64,000 nt of DNA from Streptococcus oralis (GTDB lineage: Bacteria > Bacillota > Bacilli > Lactobacillales > Streptococcaceae): assembly GCF_021497945.1 (NCBI RefSeq), contig NZ_CP046524.1, forward strand, positions 329,001 to 393,000, in the 5' to 3' direction. The notes beneath the pieces were generated by a model that was not told the DNA's origin, ran no database searches, and saw nothing but the letters and a program-made list of their open reading frames with translations. Each line of letters opens with the position of its first letter. The first letter of the stretch is position 1. The position numbers and the translations under genes were made by a program. This document shows positions 1 to 9,222 of the stretch, one piece after another.

Positions 1-1
1 G

Positions 2-541
2 ATGCTGATCAAGAGTCGCAAGCTCTTGCCAAAGGTAGCAGAAGTGACAGACTTGGAGGATGACCTGGAGCAGGACCTTCTCTCTCAAATCGAAGAATAC
101 CGCAAGTTCAAGCTCTTGGGTGAGCACTTGGAGGCTAAGCACCAAGATCGGGCCCAGTACTATTCCAAAGCGCCAACAGAGTTGATTTACGAGGATGCGG
201 AGCTTGTACATGACAAGACGACCATTGACCTCTTTTTGGCTTTTTCAAATATTCTAGCCAAGAAAAAAGAGGAATTCGCTCAGAATCACACGACCATCTT
301 GCGGGATGAGTATAAGATTGAGGATATGATGGGCATTGTAAAAGAGTCCTTGACTGGACGAGACCAGTTGCGTTTGCAGGATTTGTTCAAGGAAGCCCAG
401 AATGTTCAAGAGGTCATTACCCTCTTTTTGGCGACCTTAGAGTTAATCAAAACCCAGGAACTGATCCTCGTACAAGAGGAGAGTTTCGGAGATATCTATC
501 TCATGGAAAAGAAGGAAGAAAGTCAAGAGGCACAAAGCTAG
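2..541 (+). CDS. scpA: Segregation and condensation protein A, C-terminal part (cut by window start)
   Basis: ScpA is the kleisin subunit that bridges the heads of the SMC dimer and, with ScpB, forms the condensin that compacts and segregates the chromosome. About 179 C-terminal residues are visible. The reading frame is already open at base 2, so the true start lies outside the window; streptococcal ScpA is about 240 residues. The visible part is acidic and helical and ends in a winged-helix-like segment ([24 protein letters not shown] region) that in this family contacts the SMC head. It is followed 18 nt later by scpB, the usual partner, which supports the call. Identification is by recognition of the family and by context. 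Confidence 0.9.
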   Translation: MLIKSRKLLPKVAEVTDLEDDLEQDLLSQIEEYRKFKLLGEHLEAKHQDRAQYYSKAPTELIYEDAELVHDKTTIDLFLAFSNILAKKKEEFAQNHTTILRDEYKIEDMMGIVKESLTGRDQLRLQDLFKEAQNVQEVITLFLATLELIKTQELILVQEESFGDIYLMEKKEESQEAQS

Positions 542-559
542 ACTTGATAGAGAGGAAAG

Positions 560-1129
560 ATGAGTACTTTAGCAGAAATAGAAGCGCTCTTGTTTGTAGC
601 AGGTGAAGATGGGATTCGAGTCCGTCAGTTGGCTGAACTCCTATCGCTTCCCCCGACAGGCATCCAGCAGAGTTTAGAAAAATTAGCCCAAAAGTATGAA
701 AAAGACCAAGAGTCGAGCTTGTCCCTGATTGAGACAGGGGGCGCTTACAGATTGGTGACCAAGCCTCAATTTGCAGCGATTTTGAAGGAATATTCCAAGG
801 CCCCCATCAACCAGAGTTTATCTCGGGCTGCCCTTGAGACCTTGTCCATCATTGCCTACAAGCAGCCGATTACGCGGATAGAAATTGATGCTATCCGTGG
901 GGTCAATTCGAGTGGGGCTTTGGCAAAGTTGCAGGCCTTTGACTTGATACGAGAAGACGGGAAAAAAGAAGTGTTGGGTCGCCCCAACCTCTATGTGACT
1001 ACGGATTATTTCCTAGATTACATGGGAATTAACCATTTGGAAGAACTGCCAGTGATTGATGAGCTTGAGATTCAGGCTCAAGAAAGCCAATTATTTGGTG
1101 AAAGGATAGAAGAAGATGAGAATCAATAA
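560..1129 (+). CDS. scpB: Segregation and condensation protein B
   Basis: ScpB is the accessory subunit of the SMC-ScpAB condensin; dimers of its two winged-helix domains bind the middle of ScpA. At 189 residues it has the usual length. The N-terminal start ([18 protein letters not shown]) and the central segment with [24 protein letters not shown] are hallmarks of the family. The ATG follows a GAGAGGAAAG ribosome binding site. The 3' end overlaps rluB by 14 bp, so scpA-scpB-rluB-yidD look co-transcribed and translationally coupled. The C-terminal tail is acidic, as is common. Confidence 0.95.
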   Translation: MSTLAEIEALLFVAGEDGIRVRQLAELLSLPPTGIQQSLEKLAQKYEKDQESSLSLIETGGAYRLVTKPQFAAILKEYSKAPINQSLSRAALETLSIIAYKQPITRIEIDAIRGVNSSGALAKLQAFDLIREDGKKEVLGRPNLYVTTDYFLDYMGINHLEELPVIDELEIQAQESQLFGERIEEDENQ

Positions 1130-1838
1130 GTATATTGCCCACGCAGGTGTGGCCAGTAGGAGAAAAGCAGAGGAGCTGATCAAGCAAGGCTTGGTGACGG
1201 TCAACGGCCAAGTGGTGCGTGAACTCGCAACGACTATTAAGTCAGGCGACAAAGTCGAAGTGGAAGGTCAACCCATCTACAACGAAGAAAAGGTCTACTA
1301 TCTGCTTAACAAACCACGTGGAGTGATTTCCAGTGTGACAGATGATAAGGGCCGCAAGACTGTTGTTGACCTCTTGCCCAATGTCAAAGAGCGCATCTAC
1401 CCTGTGGGACGTTTGGACTGGGATACATCAGGAGTCTTGATTTTGACCAATGATGGGGATTTTACGGATGAAATGATTCACCCCCGTAATGAGATAGACA
1501 AGGTCTATGTCGCGCGTGTTAAAGGTGTGGCCAATAAAGAAAATCTCCGTCCCTTAACCCGTGGTCTTGAGATTGATGGCAAGAAAACCAAGCCTGCTGT
1601 CTATGAGATTCTCAAAGTGGATCCAGTCAAAAATCGTTCAGTAGTGCAGTTGACCATCCATGAAGGACGCAACCATCAGGTTAAAAAGATGTTTGAAGCC
1701 GTCGGTCTTCAAGTGGATAAGTTGTCACGGACACGTTTTGGACACTTAGACTTGACAGGTCTTCGTCCAGGCGAATCGCGTCGCCTCAATAAAAAAGAAA
1801 TCAGCCAACTACACACCATGGCTGTAACCAAGAAATAA
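1116..1838 (+). CDS. rluB: Ribosomal large subunit pseudouridine synthase (RluB/RsuA family)
   Basis: Member of the RsuA/RluB/E/F family, which isomerises specific uridines of rRNA to pseudouridine; the RluB type acts on 23S rRNA. An N-terminal S4 RNA-binding domain (about residues 1-60, [22 protein letters not shown]) is followed by the catalytic domain, with the conserved [17 protein letters not shown] stretch holding the catalytic Asp. The 240-residue length is normal. The start overlaps the end of scpB and the stop codon TAA shares its last A with the ATG of yidD. The exact target uridine is inferred from family, not seen. Confidence 0.92.
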   Translation: MRINKYIAHAGVASRRKAEELIKQGLVTVNGQVVRELATTIKSGDKVEVEGQPIYNEEKVYYLLNKPRGVISSVTDDKGRKTVVDLLPNVKERIYPVGRLDWDTSGVLILTNDGDFTDEMIHPRNEIDKVYVARVKGVANKENLRPLTRGLEIDGKKTKPAVYEILKVDPVKNRSVVQLTIHEGRNHQVKKMFEAVGLQVDKLSRTRFGHLDLTGLRPGESRRLNKKEISQLHTMAVTKK

Positions 1839-2080
1839 TGAAACGAATCTTAATAGCGCCAGTACGCTTTTACCAACGCTTTATCTCACCAGCCTTTCCA
1901 CCCTCTTGTCGTTTTGAGCCGACTTGTTCCAACTACATGATTCAGGCTATTGAAAAGCATGGCTTTAAGGGGGTTCTGATGGGCTTGGCTCGGATTTTAC
2001 GTTGCCATCCCTGGTCGAAAACAGGTAAGGATCCCGTACCAGATCACTTTTCCCTCAAACGGAATCGAGAAGAAAAATAA
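1838..2080 (+). CDS. yidD: Membrane protein insertion efficiency factor YidD
   Basis: Small (80 aa) basic protein of the YidD/HlyA family, thought to sit at the inner face of the membrane and help YidC-dependent insertion. The motif [22 protein letters not shown] with three conserved cysteines and the later LRCHPW are diagnostic. It overlaps rluB by one base (TAATG), so it is translationally coupled to it, and it is directly followed by a strong terminator that ends the scpAB-rluB-yidD operon. Confidence 0.93.
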   Translation: MKRILIAPVRFYQRFISPAFPPSCRFEPTCSNYMIQAIEKHGFKGVLMGLARILRCHPWSKTGKDPVPDHFSLKRNREEK

Positions 2081-2108
2081 CCCAACATCATTTGATGTTG
2101 GGTTTTCT
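2081..2108. terminator. Bidirectional intrinsic terminator between yidD and piuA
   Basis: A perfect 10-bp inverted repeat CCCAACATCA / TGATGTTGGG with a 2-nt spacer is followed by TTTTC on the plus strand and, read on the minus strand, by a T-rich run. It sits between two convergent genes and probably serves both. Confidence 0.9.
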
Positions 2109-2110
2109 TG

Positions 2111-3082
2111 TTATTTCAAAGCTTTTTGAGCGTCTTCAATCATGAGTTTAGTTGATTCAAGTCCGCCACCACTTAGATACCAGAGGTCTGGTGTTAGTTG
2201 GATAATTTTACCGTTTTTAGCGGCAGGGGTTTCAGCGATAAGGGCATTTTCTAGGACGCCGTCGTTGCTTGAGTTGTCACCGCCGATGGCAAGGGTACGG
2301 TTGATGACAAAGAGGATGTCGGGATTGATTTCTTTGACACTTTCAAAGCTGACTTCCTGTCCGTGGCGTGAGTCTTCAAATTGAGTATCAGTTGGCTTAA
2401 ATTTCAAGGTTTGGTACAAGAAAGAGAAACGAGATTGGGCACCAAAGGCAGCCATTTTTCCTTCATTGAGGAGGATAGCAAGGGCTTTTTTGTCAGAACT
2501 TTCGTTTTTAGTTGCGACTTCTTGGATGCTCTTGTCTAGGTTGGCTAATTCTTCCTTGGCTTTCTGTGTACCAGTTTCGCCGAAGGCGCTTGCTAAGGAT
2601 TCGATATTAGCCTTGGTAGAAGTCCAGTAGTCGTCCTTACTTGCTTGGAAGAGCACAGTTGGAGCAATTTCTTTGAACTTGTCTACGAATTTTTGGGTAC
2701 GTGGAGAAGCAATAATTAGATCTGGTTCAAGAGCAGCAATAGCTTCTAGGTCTGGCTCAACCATGGAACCCACATTGTTGACATTTCCTGCAAGATCTTT
2801 TAGGTAAGTCGGAACAGTTTTTGTAGGCATTCCGACGATATTCTTTTCAAAACCTAAAGCGCGAATAGTATCCGCAGCACCGAGATCAAAGGTCACAATC
2901 TTTTCAGGAACCTTTGAAAGTTTGACCTCGTCTAGTGAACTTTTAATGGTTATCTCTGTTGGAGCAGAGCTACTTGTCTCTGTCTGGCTAGTGCTTGAGT
3001 TTGTATTTGTACTACATGCACCAAGTAGGAGCAAGAAGTTAGCCACTAGGGCAGTGAGATAAAGTTTAAGGGATGTTTTCAT
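2111..3082 (-). CDS. piuA: Iron-compound ABC transporter substrate-binding lipoprotein
   Basis: Extracytoplasmic binding protein of a FecCD-type importer, related to the FatB/CeuE siderophore-binding family and to pneumococcal PiuA, which delivers ferric or heme iron complexes to the permease. A lipoprotein signal ends in LLGAC with the lipidated Cys at residue 23, followed by a Ser/Thr-rich linker (24-43) and a Peripla_BP_2 domain. It is the last gene of the minus-strand piuBCDA cluster, separated from piuD by a 97-bp gap that contains a CTCTTAG...CTAAGAG hairpin (3121-3147). Such a gap could allow separate expression or processing of piuA mRNA, which is usually needed in excess. The ligand is inferred from family. 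Confidence 0.88.
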   Translation of the reverse strand: MKTSLKLYLTALVANFLLLLGACSTNTNSSTSQTETSSSAPTEITIKSSLDEVKLSKVPEKIVTFDLGAADTIRALGFEKNIVGMPTKTVPTYLKDLAGNVNNVGSMVEPDLEAIAALEPDLIIASPRTQKFVDKFKEIAPTVLFQASKDDYWTSTKANIESLASAFGETGTQKAKEELANLDKSIQEVATKNESSDKKALAILLNEGKMAAFGAQSRFSFLYQTLKFKPTDTQFEDSRHGQEVSFESVKEINPDILFVINRTLAIGGDNSSNDGVLENALIAETPAAKNGKIIQLTPDLWYLSGGGLESTKLMIEDAQKALK

Positions 3083-3120
3083 GATTTCTCCTTTTTAAAA
3101 TGTGATAACGATGTAAGGGG

Positions 3121-3147
3121 CTCTTAGATAGGCTTGTTAGCTAAGAG
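3121..3147 (-). other. Hairpin in the piuD-piuA gap
   Basis: Inverted repeat CTCTTAG (3121-3127) / CTAAGAG (3141-3147), with no following T-run in either direction. It lies 33 nt after the piuD stop and upstream of piuA. It may act as an mRNA-processing or stability structure that uncouples the binding protein from the permease genes; this is inference. Confidence 0.45.
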
Positions 3148-3179
3148 ACAGAGGGTTCTCTAACATGAGTTCAGAATGG

Positions 3180-3932
3180 CTAGCTATAGATACAGATCTT
3201 TTTGCCATTGATATCCGCCAGCGTAATGGGAATCTCATAGAGTTGACTGAGCAGGTCAGCCTGCATGATTTGAGTAGTCGTTCCCTTGCAAAAGACTTGG
3301 CCGTCTTTAAAGGCAACAATTTCATCTGCATACTGACTGGCCATGTTGATATCGTGGAGGACGATGATTATGGTCTTCCCTAGTTCCTCCACCAGTCGCT
3401 TGAGAATCTGCATCATGCTGACGCTTTGCTTGATATCGAGATTATTGAGCGGTTCGTCTAGCAAGATAAAGTCTGTATCCTGGGCTAGTACCATGGCGAT
3501 AAAGACACGTTGGAGCTGTCCACCAGACAGGCTATCGATGTAGCGATCTTTTAGGTTGGTCAGATCTAGATAGTCCAGAGTTTCTCGGATTTTTTCCCAG
3601 TCTTCTACCTTCAGTCGACCACGGCTGTAGGGAAAACGTCCAAAGCTGACTAATTCTTCAACGGTCAATTTGGCTTGGTAATTAATCTTTTGCTTTAGGA
3701 TGGTGAGTTCTTTTGCTAGTTCTTGCGAATTCCAACTCTCGATTTCACGACCTTTGATGCTGAGAATTCCCTGATCCTTCTTGGTTAGTCTGCTCATAAT
3801 GGAGAGGAGAGTTGATTTTCCAGCACCATTTGGACCAATAAAGGCTGTCAGTTTATGAGGACTGACTTCAAGCGAAATGTCTTGCAAAATATCCTGTTTT
3901 TGAATGGATTTGTCAATGTTTTCCAGTTTCAC
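3180..3932 (-). CDS. piuD: Iron-compound ABC transporter ATP-binding protein
   Basis: ATPase of the Piu iron-complex importer. Walker A GPNGAGKST is at residues 33-41, the signature LSGGQ at 135-139 and Walker B FILLDE at 155-160, followed by a normal D-loop and a switch histidine (VLHD). The 250-residue length fits FepC/FhuC-type ATPases. The start overlaps the end of piuC by 4 nt (ATGA-type coupling), so stoichiometric expression with the permeases is likely. Confidence 0.92.
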   Translation of the reverse strand: MKLENIDKSIQKQDILQDISLEVSPHKLTAFIGPNGAGKSTLLSIMSRLTKKDQGILSIKGREIESWNSQELAKELTILKQKINYQAKLTVEELVSFGRFPYSRGRLKVEDWEKIRETLDYLDLTNLKDRYIDSLSGGQLQRVFIAMVLAQDTDFILLDEPLNNLDIKQSVSMMQILKRLVEELGKTIIIVLHDINMASQYADEIVAFKDGQVFCKGTTTQIMQADLLSQLYEIPITLADINGKKICIYS

Positions 3933-4885
3933 CGACGCGCCCTCCTATATAGTAAGATAAAGAATAAGAAGCCACCCACACTCTCGATGATCATGCTGAT
4001 GCGAATTTCCAAAGCAAAGACTCGTTCGATGAGGGCTTGCCCCAAGGTCAAACTAATAAATCCAATTAGAATGGCTACGATAAAGAGCAACTTGTGCCGA
4101 TAATCTTTGACGATTAGGTAGGTGAGATTGGCTAGCATAAAGCCGAAGAAGGCCATAGGCCCTACCAAGGCAGTGGCTGTTGAGGTCAAGAGCACGATGC
4201 CCCAGAGGAGTTCTCTCTGTTCTTTTTCAACATCGAGTCCCAGTATCTGAGCCGTTTCTCTTTGCAGATGCAAGACATCCAGAACGACTGCTTTTCGAAA
4301 GAAAAAGATTGTCAAAGCGAGGATGATCAGAGAACCGATGGCTAGGATGGAAGTGTTGAGATGTTGAAAGGAAGCAAAAAGACTGTTCTGCAGTTTATCG
4401 TATTCGTTTGGATCCATCAGGACTTGGAGGAATGTACTGATATTTCGAAAGAGACTTCCGAGGGCTAGGCAGATTAGCAGAATGAAGACCAGATTTTGCT
4501 TCATCAGTGTCTTCAAGTAACCTTGTAAGGCAAGAAAGAAGAGAGATTGGACAAGAAGCAAGACTAGAAATTCTAAGATAGGAGACTTTCCAAGCTGTAG
4601 AAATTTGCTTTCAAATATCAGTAGCAGGGTTTGCAACAAAACATAGAAGGATTCGATTCCCAAAATACTTGGCGTCAGAAAGCGATTTTCCGTCAGGGTT
4701 TGAAAACTAATGGTCGAAATCCCTGTCGCGATGGCTACCAAGAGATAAACGATGATTTTTTGGGAACGCAGCTTCCAGGCAAAGGCAGACAGCTGGGTGA
4801 TGGGCCAAAAGTAGAGAAGACAAGCTCCGATGGCCAGAATAATGAGAAGGCAGAAGAGCTTGGTATGTTTGCTTTTAAGATGCAT
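3929..4885 (-). CDS. piuC: Iron-compound ABC transporter permease (FecCD family)
   Basis: Polytopic permease of the FecCD/BtuC family (318 aa, about nine or ten hydrophobic segments). The region with AFFGFMLANLTYLIV and a conserved Gly before the last helices corresponds to the coupling helix that docks on the ATPase. It overlaps piuB by 11 nt upstream and piuD by 4 nt downstream, so the three genes form a tight unit. The assignment to C rather than B follows gene order in the pneumococcal piu operon. Confidence 0.88.
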   Translation of the reverse strand: MHLKSKHTKLFCLLIILAIGACLLYFWPITQLSAFAWKLRSQKIIVYLLVAIATGISTISFQTLTENRFLTPSILGIESFYVLLQTLLLIFESKFLQLGKSPILEFLVLLLVQSLFFLALQGYLKTLMKQNLVFILLICLALGSLFRNISTFLQVLMDPNEYDKLQNSLFASFQHLNTSILAIGSLIILALTIFFFRKAVVLDVLHLQRETAQILGLDVEKEQRELLWGIVLLTSTATALVGPMAFFGFMLANLTYLIVKDYRHKLLFIVAILIGFISLTLGQALIERVFALEIRISMIIESVGGFLFFILLYRRARR

Positions 4886-5834
4886 CCTTTTGTCCCCCTC
4901 TCCATAGAAGTAGGATAAAGACGAGGCTGCCGATGATTCCTAGTAGGAGACTGACAGACAGTTCATAGGGCCGAATCAAGACTCGAGAGAGGATGTCGCA
5001 GGCCAGAACCAGATTGGCGCCGACCAGTGCGACGATGAGTTTGGTTTGACTCAAATTATCTCCATAGCGCTTGCGGACTAGATTGGGAACGATGACCCCG
5101 AGAAAGGGCAAGGCACCTACGGTAATCATGGTGACACTTGTCGTTAGCGCCACTAGAAAGAGGGCCAGCTTTTCAAGCAGGGAGTAGGAAATTCCCAAAC
5201 TCTCACTGGTTTCCTTGCCCAGATTCATGATGGTAAAGGTTTGGGATAATTTCCAAACGGCTATCAGGATAATGAGGCCTAAGAAGAGCCACTCATACTG
5301 ATGGGTCTGAATCATGGAGAAGGAGCCCTGGGTCCAGGCCGTCATACTCTGAACCAGATTGAAACGATAGGCGATAACTTCTGTGATAGAACCAATAATC
5401 CCACTATAGATGATCCCGATCAAGGGCAACATCCACCTTTCCTTTACAGAAAAAATAGTCATAAAGGCCAGGAAGAAGAGGGTAAATAAGATGGATGAGC
5501 CAAATGCAAAGAGCATCTTTTGGGTCAGACTCGCAGACGGAAAGACAAAGAGGCTTAACACCATTCCCAGTTTGGCGGCTTCTGTCGTTCCGACTGTACT
5601 CGGAGCAGCAAATTGATTTTGAGTAATGGTCTGCATGAGGAGTCCTGCCATGCTCATACTAGAGGCTGCAAGGAGAATGCTGATGGTTCTTGGAAGACGC
5701 GACTCTTGAAAGAGAAGCCAAGTCTGTTGGTCAAAAGCAAAGAATTTTTCCCAAGAAAAATCACTGGTTCCAATGGTGATGGAAAGAAAGACTAGGAGTA
5801 GAAGTAAGCCAGTTAAATAATGAGAGAGTTTCAT
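4875..5834 (-). CDS. piuB: Iron-compound ABC transporter permease (FecCD family)
   Basis: First gene of the minus-strand piu cluster: a 319-residue FecCD-type permease with many membrane segments. The GALPFLGVIVPNLVRKRYG segment is the typical cytoplasmic coupling motif of this family. The ATG is preceded by AAAGGACGGGG as ribosome binding site. A good promoter lies upstream at 5884-5912. In S. pneumoniae the orthologous operon is repressed by the orphan regulator RitR; whether that holds here is inference. Confidence 0.9.
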   Translation of the reverse strand: MKLSHYLTGLLLLLVFLSITIGTSDFSWEKFFAFDQQTWLLFQESRLPRTISILLAASSMSMAGLLMQTITQNQFAAPSTVGTTEAAKLGMVLSLFVFPSASLTQKMLFAFGSSILFTLFFLAFMTIFSVKERWMLPLIGIIYSGIIGSITEVIAYRFNLVQSMTAWTQGSFSMIQTHQYEWLFLGLIILIAVWKLSQTFTIMNLGKETSESLGISYSLLEKLALFLVALTTSVTMITVGALPFLGVIVPNLVRKRYGDNLSQTKLIVALVGANLVLACDILSRVLIRPYELSVSLLLGIIGSLVFILLLWRGGQKDAS

Positions 5835-5883
5835 ACCCCGTCCTTTCGTGTAGATTTGGTATCGAAAGATACCTGCGGATATA

Positions 5884-5926
5884 AATGTAACACGATTTTT
5901 TTAATCTGTCAATAAATTTTCTGACA
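5884..5926 (-). promoter_or_regulatory. piu promoter with overlapping inverted repeat
   Basis: Read on the minus strand, TTGACA (5907-5912) and TACATT (5884-5889) are separated by exactly 17 nt, with a TGT extension just before the -10. An inverted repeat TGTCA-N10-TGACA (5907-5926) covers the -35 box, and a second one, GGTATC-GAAA-GATACC (5858-5873), lies downstream of the start site. Either could bind an iron-responsive repressor such as RitR; neither has been shown. Confidence 0.7.
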
Positions 5927-6038
5927 ATTTAATGTAAAAAGAAAGAAAAATTCCTGAAATTACATCTGCCCCTCTCTTTTATTGGAAAAAATGAGTAAAA
6001 ACCAATCCACCTTCCCACTATCCTTCTCCTATAAAAAG

Positions 6039-6047
6039 TGGTAAAAT
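6039..6047 (+). promoter_or_regulatory. Extended -10 promoter of pepA
   Basis: TGG-TAAAAT forms an extended -10 element 25 nt upstream of the pepA start codon; the -35 region is poor, as often with extended -10 promoters. Confidence 0.5.
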
Positions 6048-6071
6048 GGAGGACAGAAAGAAGGAACTGAT

Positions 6072-7136
6072 ATGACAACATTATTTTCAAAAATCAAAGA
6101 AGTAACAGAGCTTGCTGCGATCTCAGGTCATGAAGCGCCTGTCCGGACTTATCTTCGTGAAAAGTTGACACCGCACGTGGATGAAGTAGTGACAGATGGC
6201 TTGGGTGGTATTTTTGGTATCAAGCATTCAGAAGCTACGGATGCACCACGCGTCTTAGTCGCTTCTCACATGGACGAAGTTGGTTTTATGGTCAGTGAGA
6301 TTAAGCCAGATGGTACCTTCCGTGTCGTTGAAATTGGTGGTTGGAATCCAATGGTAGTCAGCAGCCAACGTTTCAAACTCTTTACTCGTGACGGTCGTGA
6401 AATTCCTGTAATCTCAGGTTCTGTTCCTCCACATTTGACACGTGGAAAGGGCGGACCAACCATGCCTGCTATCTCGGATATCGTTTTTGATGGTGGTTTT
6501 GCAGACAAGGCTGAGGCAGAAAGTTTTGGCATCCGTCCTGGTGACACGATTGTCCCTGATAGTAGCGCAATTCTTACAGCCAATGAAAAGAATATCATCT
6601 CAAAAGCTTGGGACAACCGCTACGGGGTTCTCATGGTTAGCGAGCTAGCAGAAGCCCTTTCAGGTCAAAAACTCGGAAATGAACTCTATCTTGGTGCCAA
6701 TGTCCAAGAAGAGGTTGGTCTGCGTGGTGCTCATACATCTACAACTAAGTTTGATCCAGAAGTTTTCCTAGCTGTTGACTGTTCACCTGCTGGTGATGTT
6801 TATGGTGGCCAAGGCAAGATTGGGGATGGAACCTTGATTCGCTTCTACGATCCAGGTCACTTGCTCCTCCCAGGTATGAAGGATTTCCTTTTGACAACGG
6901 CTGAAGAAGCTGGCATCAAGTACCAATACTACTGTGGAAAAGGCGGAACAGACGCTGGAGCAGCTCATCTGAAAAATGGTGGTGTCCCATCTACAACTAT
7001 CGGTGTCTGCGCTCGTTATATCCATTCTCACCAAACCCTCTACGCTATGGATGACTTCCTAGAAGCTCAAGCTTTCTTGCAAGCCTTGGTGAAAAAATTG
7101 AATCGCTCAACGGTTGATTTGATTAAAAATTATTAA
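6072..7136 (+). CDS. pepA: Glutamyl aminopeptidase, M42 family
   Basis: Cytoplasmic di-metal aminopeptidase that releases N-terminal Glu/Asp (and other residues) from peptides, providing amino acids from imported oligopeptides. At 354 residues it has normal length. Metal-binding and catalytic motifs of family M42 are visible: ASHMDEVG (H66, D68), the NVQEEVGLRGA stretch with the catalytic and metal-binding Glu pair, AVDCSPAGD, and a C-terminal SHQTLY with the last His. The ATG follows AAGGAACTGAT. It is probably co-transcribed with the small gene 20 bp downstream. Confidence 0.93.
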   Translation: MTTLFSKIKEVTELAAISGHEAPVRTYLREKLTPHVDEVVTDGLGGIFGIKHSEATDAPRVLVASHMDEVGFMVSEIKPDGTFRVVEIGGWNPMVVSSQRFKLFTRDGREIPVISGSVPPHLTRGKGGPTMPAISDIVFDGGFADKAEAESFGIRPGDTIVPDSSAILTANEKNIISKAWDNRYGVLMVSELAEALSGQKLGNELYLGANVQEEVGLRGAHTSTTKFDPEVFLAVDCSPAGDVYGGQGKIGDGTLIRFYDPGHLLLPGMKDFLLTTAEEAGIKYQYYCGKGGTDAGAAHLKNGGVPSTTIGVCARYIHSHQTLYAMDDFLEAQAFLQALVKKLNRSTVDLIKNY

Positions 7137-7156
7137 ACATAAGGGAGGTGGTCAGG

Positions 7157-7453
7157 ATGGCAGAACCAAATCTAGAAAGCCTTATAAAAGATCTCTATAA
7201 CCATGCCCGTCAGGGCTTGAGTGAAGATTTAGTTGCTGCTCTCCTAGAGACTGCTAAAAAACTACCAACTACAAATGAGCAATTACTAGCAGTCCGTCTC
7301 TCAGGACTGGTCACCCGTGAATTGCTCACCAATCCCAAACACCCAGCACCTGAATTGATCAACTTGGCGCGTTTTATCAAAAGAGAAGAAGCCAAGTACA
7401 GAGGCACTGCAGTTTCTGCTATCATGTTTGGTGAACTCTTTAAGATGCTTTGA
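7157..7453 (+). CDS. Small bacteriocin-immunity-like protein (EntA_Immun type)
   Basis: 98-residue helical cytoplasmic protein resembling the enterocin A / pediocin immunity family, whose members protect cells from class IIa bacteriocins by blocking the mannose-PTS receptor complex. No bacteriocin precursor is visible nearby, so it may be an orphan immunity gene. The ATG at 7157 is chosen over the GTG at 7148 because GGGAGG (7143-7148) is then 8 nt upstream, whereas the GTG overlaps it. The stop codon lies inside the stem of a terminator. The family assignment is by overall resemblance and moderate. Confidence 0.6.
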   Translation: MAEPNLESLIKDLYNHARQGLSEDLVAALLETAKKLPTTNEQLLAVRLSGLVTRELLTNPKHPAPELINLARFIKREEAKYRGTAVSAIMFGELFKML

Positions 7454-7480
7454 TTACACTGTGAATCAAAGCATTTTTAT
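7445..7480 (+). terminator. Terminator overlapping the stop codon of the immunity-like gene
   Basis: An 11-bp stem ATGCTTTGATT / AATCAAAGCAT with an 8-nt loop, followed by TTTT. The TGA stop (7451-7453) is part of the ascending arm. Confidence 0.85.
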
Positions 7481-7513
7481 ATGTCAGAAAAAACATTCTT
7501 GATGAGGAGACGA

Positions 7514-7543
7514 AAAAGCCATCCCATTTAGGATAGCTTTTTG
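7514..7543 (-). terminator. Terminator of the Na/Pi cotransporter gene
   Basis: Inverted repeat AAAAGCCATCC / GGATAGCTTTT with a short loop just beyond the minus-strand stop codon; on the minus strand it ends in a T-run. Confidence 0.75.
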
Positions 7544-7547
7544 TTTA

Positions 7548-9179
7548 TTAGATTTGTTCAGCGATAACCTTTTCAGCTAGATTCATAGCGTGGTCAGATA
7601 CACGAGTATAGTGGGAAATGATATCGATGAAGTTGACCCCAGCTTGTGTTGAACATTCGCCCTTGTTAAGGCGTTTGATGTGGGTCTTTCTGAGAACGCG
7701 TTCCATATTGTTGATTTCTTTATGACGTTCAATCAGCCTTTGAGCTTTTTCAATATCATTGTTTTCCACACTATCAAGGGCATCTTTGATGAACTCAGTG
7801 GTAGCGTGATAAATCGTAGCTAGCTCTTCCAAAGCGGCCTCAGAGAACTGAACATTCTTGCGTTGGAGATAGTCTGTTAGGTTGATTAACCCTTCTGCGT
7901 GGTCTCCAATCCGTTCCAAATCACGAGATGAATCCAGAATGTTAGTCAACACTTCGCTTTCCTTTTGGCTCAAGGATTCGCTTGAGAGTCTGATGAGGTA
8001 ACGAGTGAGTTTTTCATCGATGGTGTTGATGGCTTCCTCTGTCTTGTGCCCTTTTTCAGCTACCTTTTCATCCAAACCGATGATATAGCTATAAGAAAGG
8101 TCAAAAGCTTTTGCAGCATAGTTCCCCAAGTGAAGAAGTTCTTTTTTGGCATTTCCTAGAGCGATAGAAGGCGCCTGTTTGATGAGTTGTTCATCCAAGT
8201 AGAGAGCCTCGTATTTAACAACTTCATCTTCACCAGGAATGAGCTTGGTAACAATGTAAGCCAAGGCGCCGATGAATGGGAACTGGATAATGGTATTTGT
8301 AATATTAAAGGTTCCGTGGGCAAAGGCAATGGTCATTTCTGGAGCTAGATTGAGTGCAGATTCAAACCATTGAATCAAGCCAGTGAAAGGTACAAGGAAG
8401 ACAATACAGATAACCGTACCAATCACATTAAAGGCAACGTGGGCACCGGCAACACGTTTGGCAGCGATATTGGCTCCAAGAGAAGCAATGATGGCTGTAA
8501 TGGTCGTCCCGATATTATCACCAAACAAGACCGGTAGGGCACCTTGTAGGTCAATCAAACCACTTGCGTACAGGTTCTGTAAGATACCGATAGTTGCGGA
8601 TGAAGCCTGAATGAGTAGGGTCAGTCCAGTTCCGACAAAGACACCTAGAATAGGACTCTTACTTAGTTCAACCATGTAGTCTCTAAAGACTTGCAGGTCT
8701 TTTAGGGGTTCCATTGCACCGCTCATAAGATTGAGAGCGAAGAAGATACCTCCTACACCAAAGATAATCCGTCCAATGTTATTGATGGAGCGATTCTTGG
8801 TGAAGAAGAGACAAACTGCTCCGATAAAGAGCATAGGTAAGGCGTAATCTCCTAGCTTAAAACCGATGATAAAGGATGTAACGGTGGTTCCAATATTGGC
8901 ACCCATGACAATACCGATAGCCTGACGCAAGGTCAAAAGTCCTGCACTGACAAGTCCCACTGTAATGACTGTAACACCAGAACTTGATTGAATCAGCGCC
9001 GTCATACCGATACCAACCAGCACACCGAAGAAGGGATTGCTGGTGTACTTGTCAATGTAAAAACGAAGGCGATCTCCAGCAGCTTGTTGCAAACCGTCTC
9101 CCATGGTCTTGATACTATATAAAAACAGTCCTAGACCTCCTAAAAAGTGAAATAAAATTTCCTGCCAATTAATGGACAT
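7548..9179 (-). CDS. Na/Pi cotransporter family protein with PhoU-like domain
   Basis: Membrane transporter of the NptA/PNaS family, predicted to import (or export) phosphate with sodium. The N-terminal 310 residues hold two inverted-topology repeats, each with the family motif around QSS (GIGMTALIQSSSGVTV and GTGLTLLIQASSATIG). The C-terminal part (about 345-540) is a soluble helical PhoU-like domain containing SSRDLERIGDHAEG. The length of 543 matches bacterial members. The gene stands alone between convergent and divergent neighbours and has its own promoter (9223-9251). Confidence 0.9.
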   Translation of the reverse strand: MSINWQEILFHFLGGLGLFLYSIKTMGDGLQQAAGDRLRFYIDKYTSNPFFGVLVGIGMTALIQSSSGVTVITVGLVSAGLLTLRQAIGIVMGANIGTTVTSFIIGFKLGDYALPMLFIGAVCLFFTKNRSINNIGRIIFGVGGIFFALNLMSGAMEPLKDLQVFRDYMVELSKSPILGVFVGTGLTLLIQASSATIGILQNLYASGLIDLQGALPVLFGDNIGTTITAIIASLGANIAAKRVAGAHVAFNVIGTVICIVFLVPFTGLIQWFESALNLAPEMTIAFAHGTFNITNTIIQFPFIGALAYIVTKLIPGEDEVVKYEALYLDEQLIKQAPSIALGNAKKELLHLGNYAAKAFDLSYSYIIGLDEKVAEKGHKTEEAINTIDEKLTRYLIRLSSESLSQKESEVLTNILDSSRDLERIGDHAEGLINLTDYLQRKNVQFSEAALEELATIYHATTEFIKDALDSVENNDIEKAQRLIERHKEINNMERVLRKTHIKRLNKGECSTQAGVNFIDIISHYTRVSDHAMNLAEKVIAEQI

Positions 9180-9222
9180 TTCTTTTTCCTCCGAAAAATA
9201 ATAACGGAATTTCTCCTATTCT

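Noticed and set aside
7148-7156. GTG start for the immunity-like gene
   Set aside because: It overlaps the GGGAGG ribosome binding site, which is properly spaced for the ATG at 7157.
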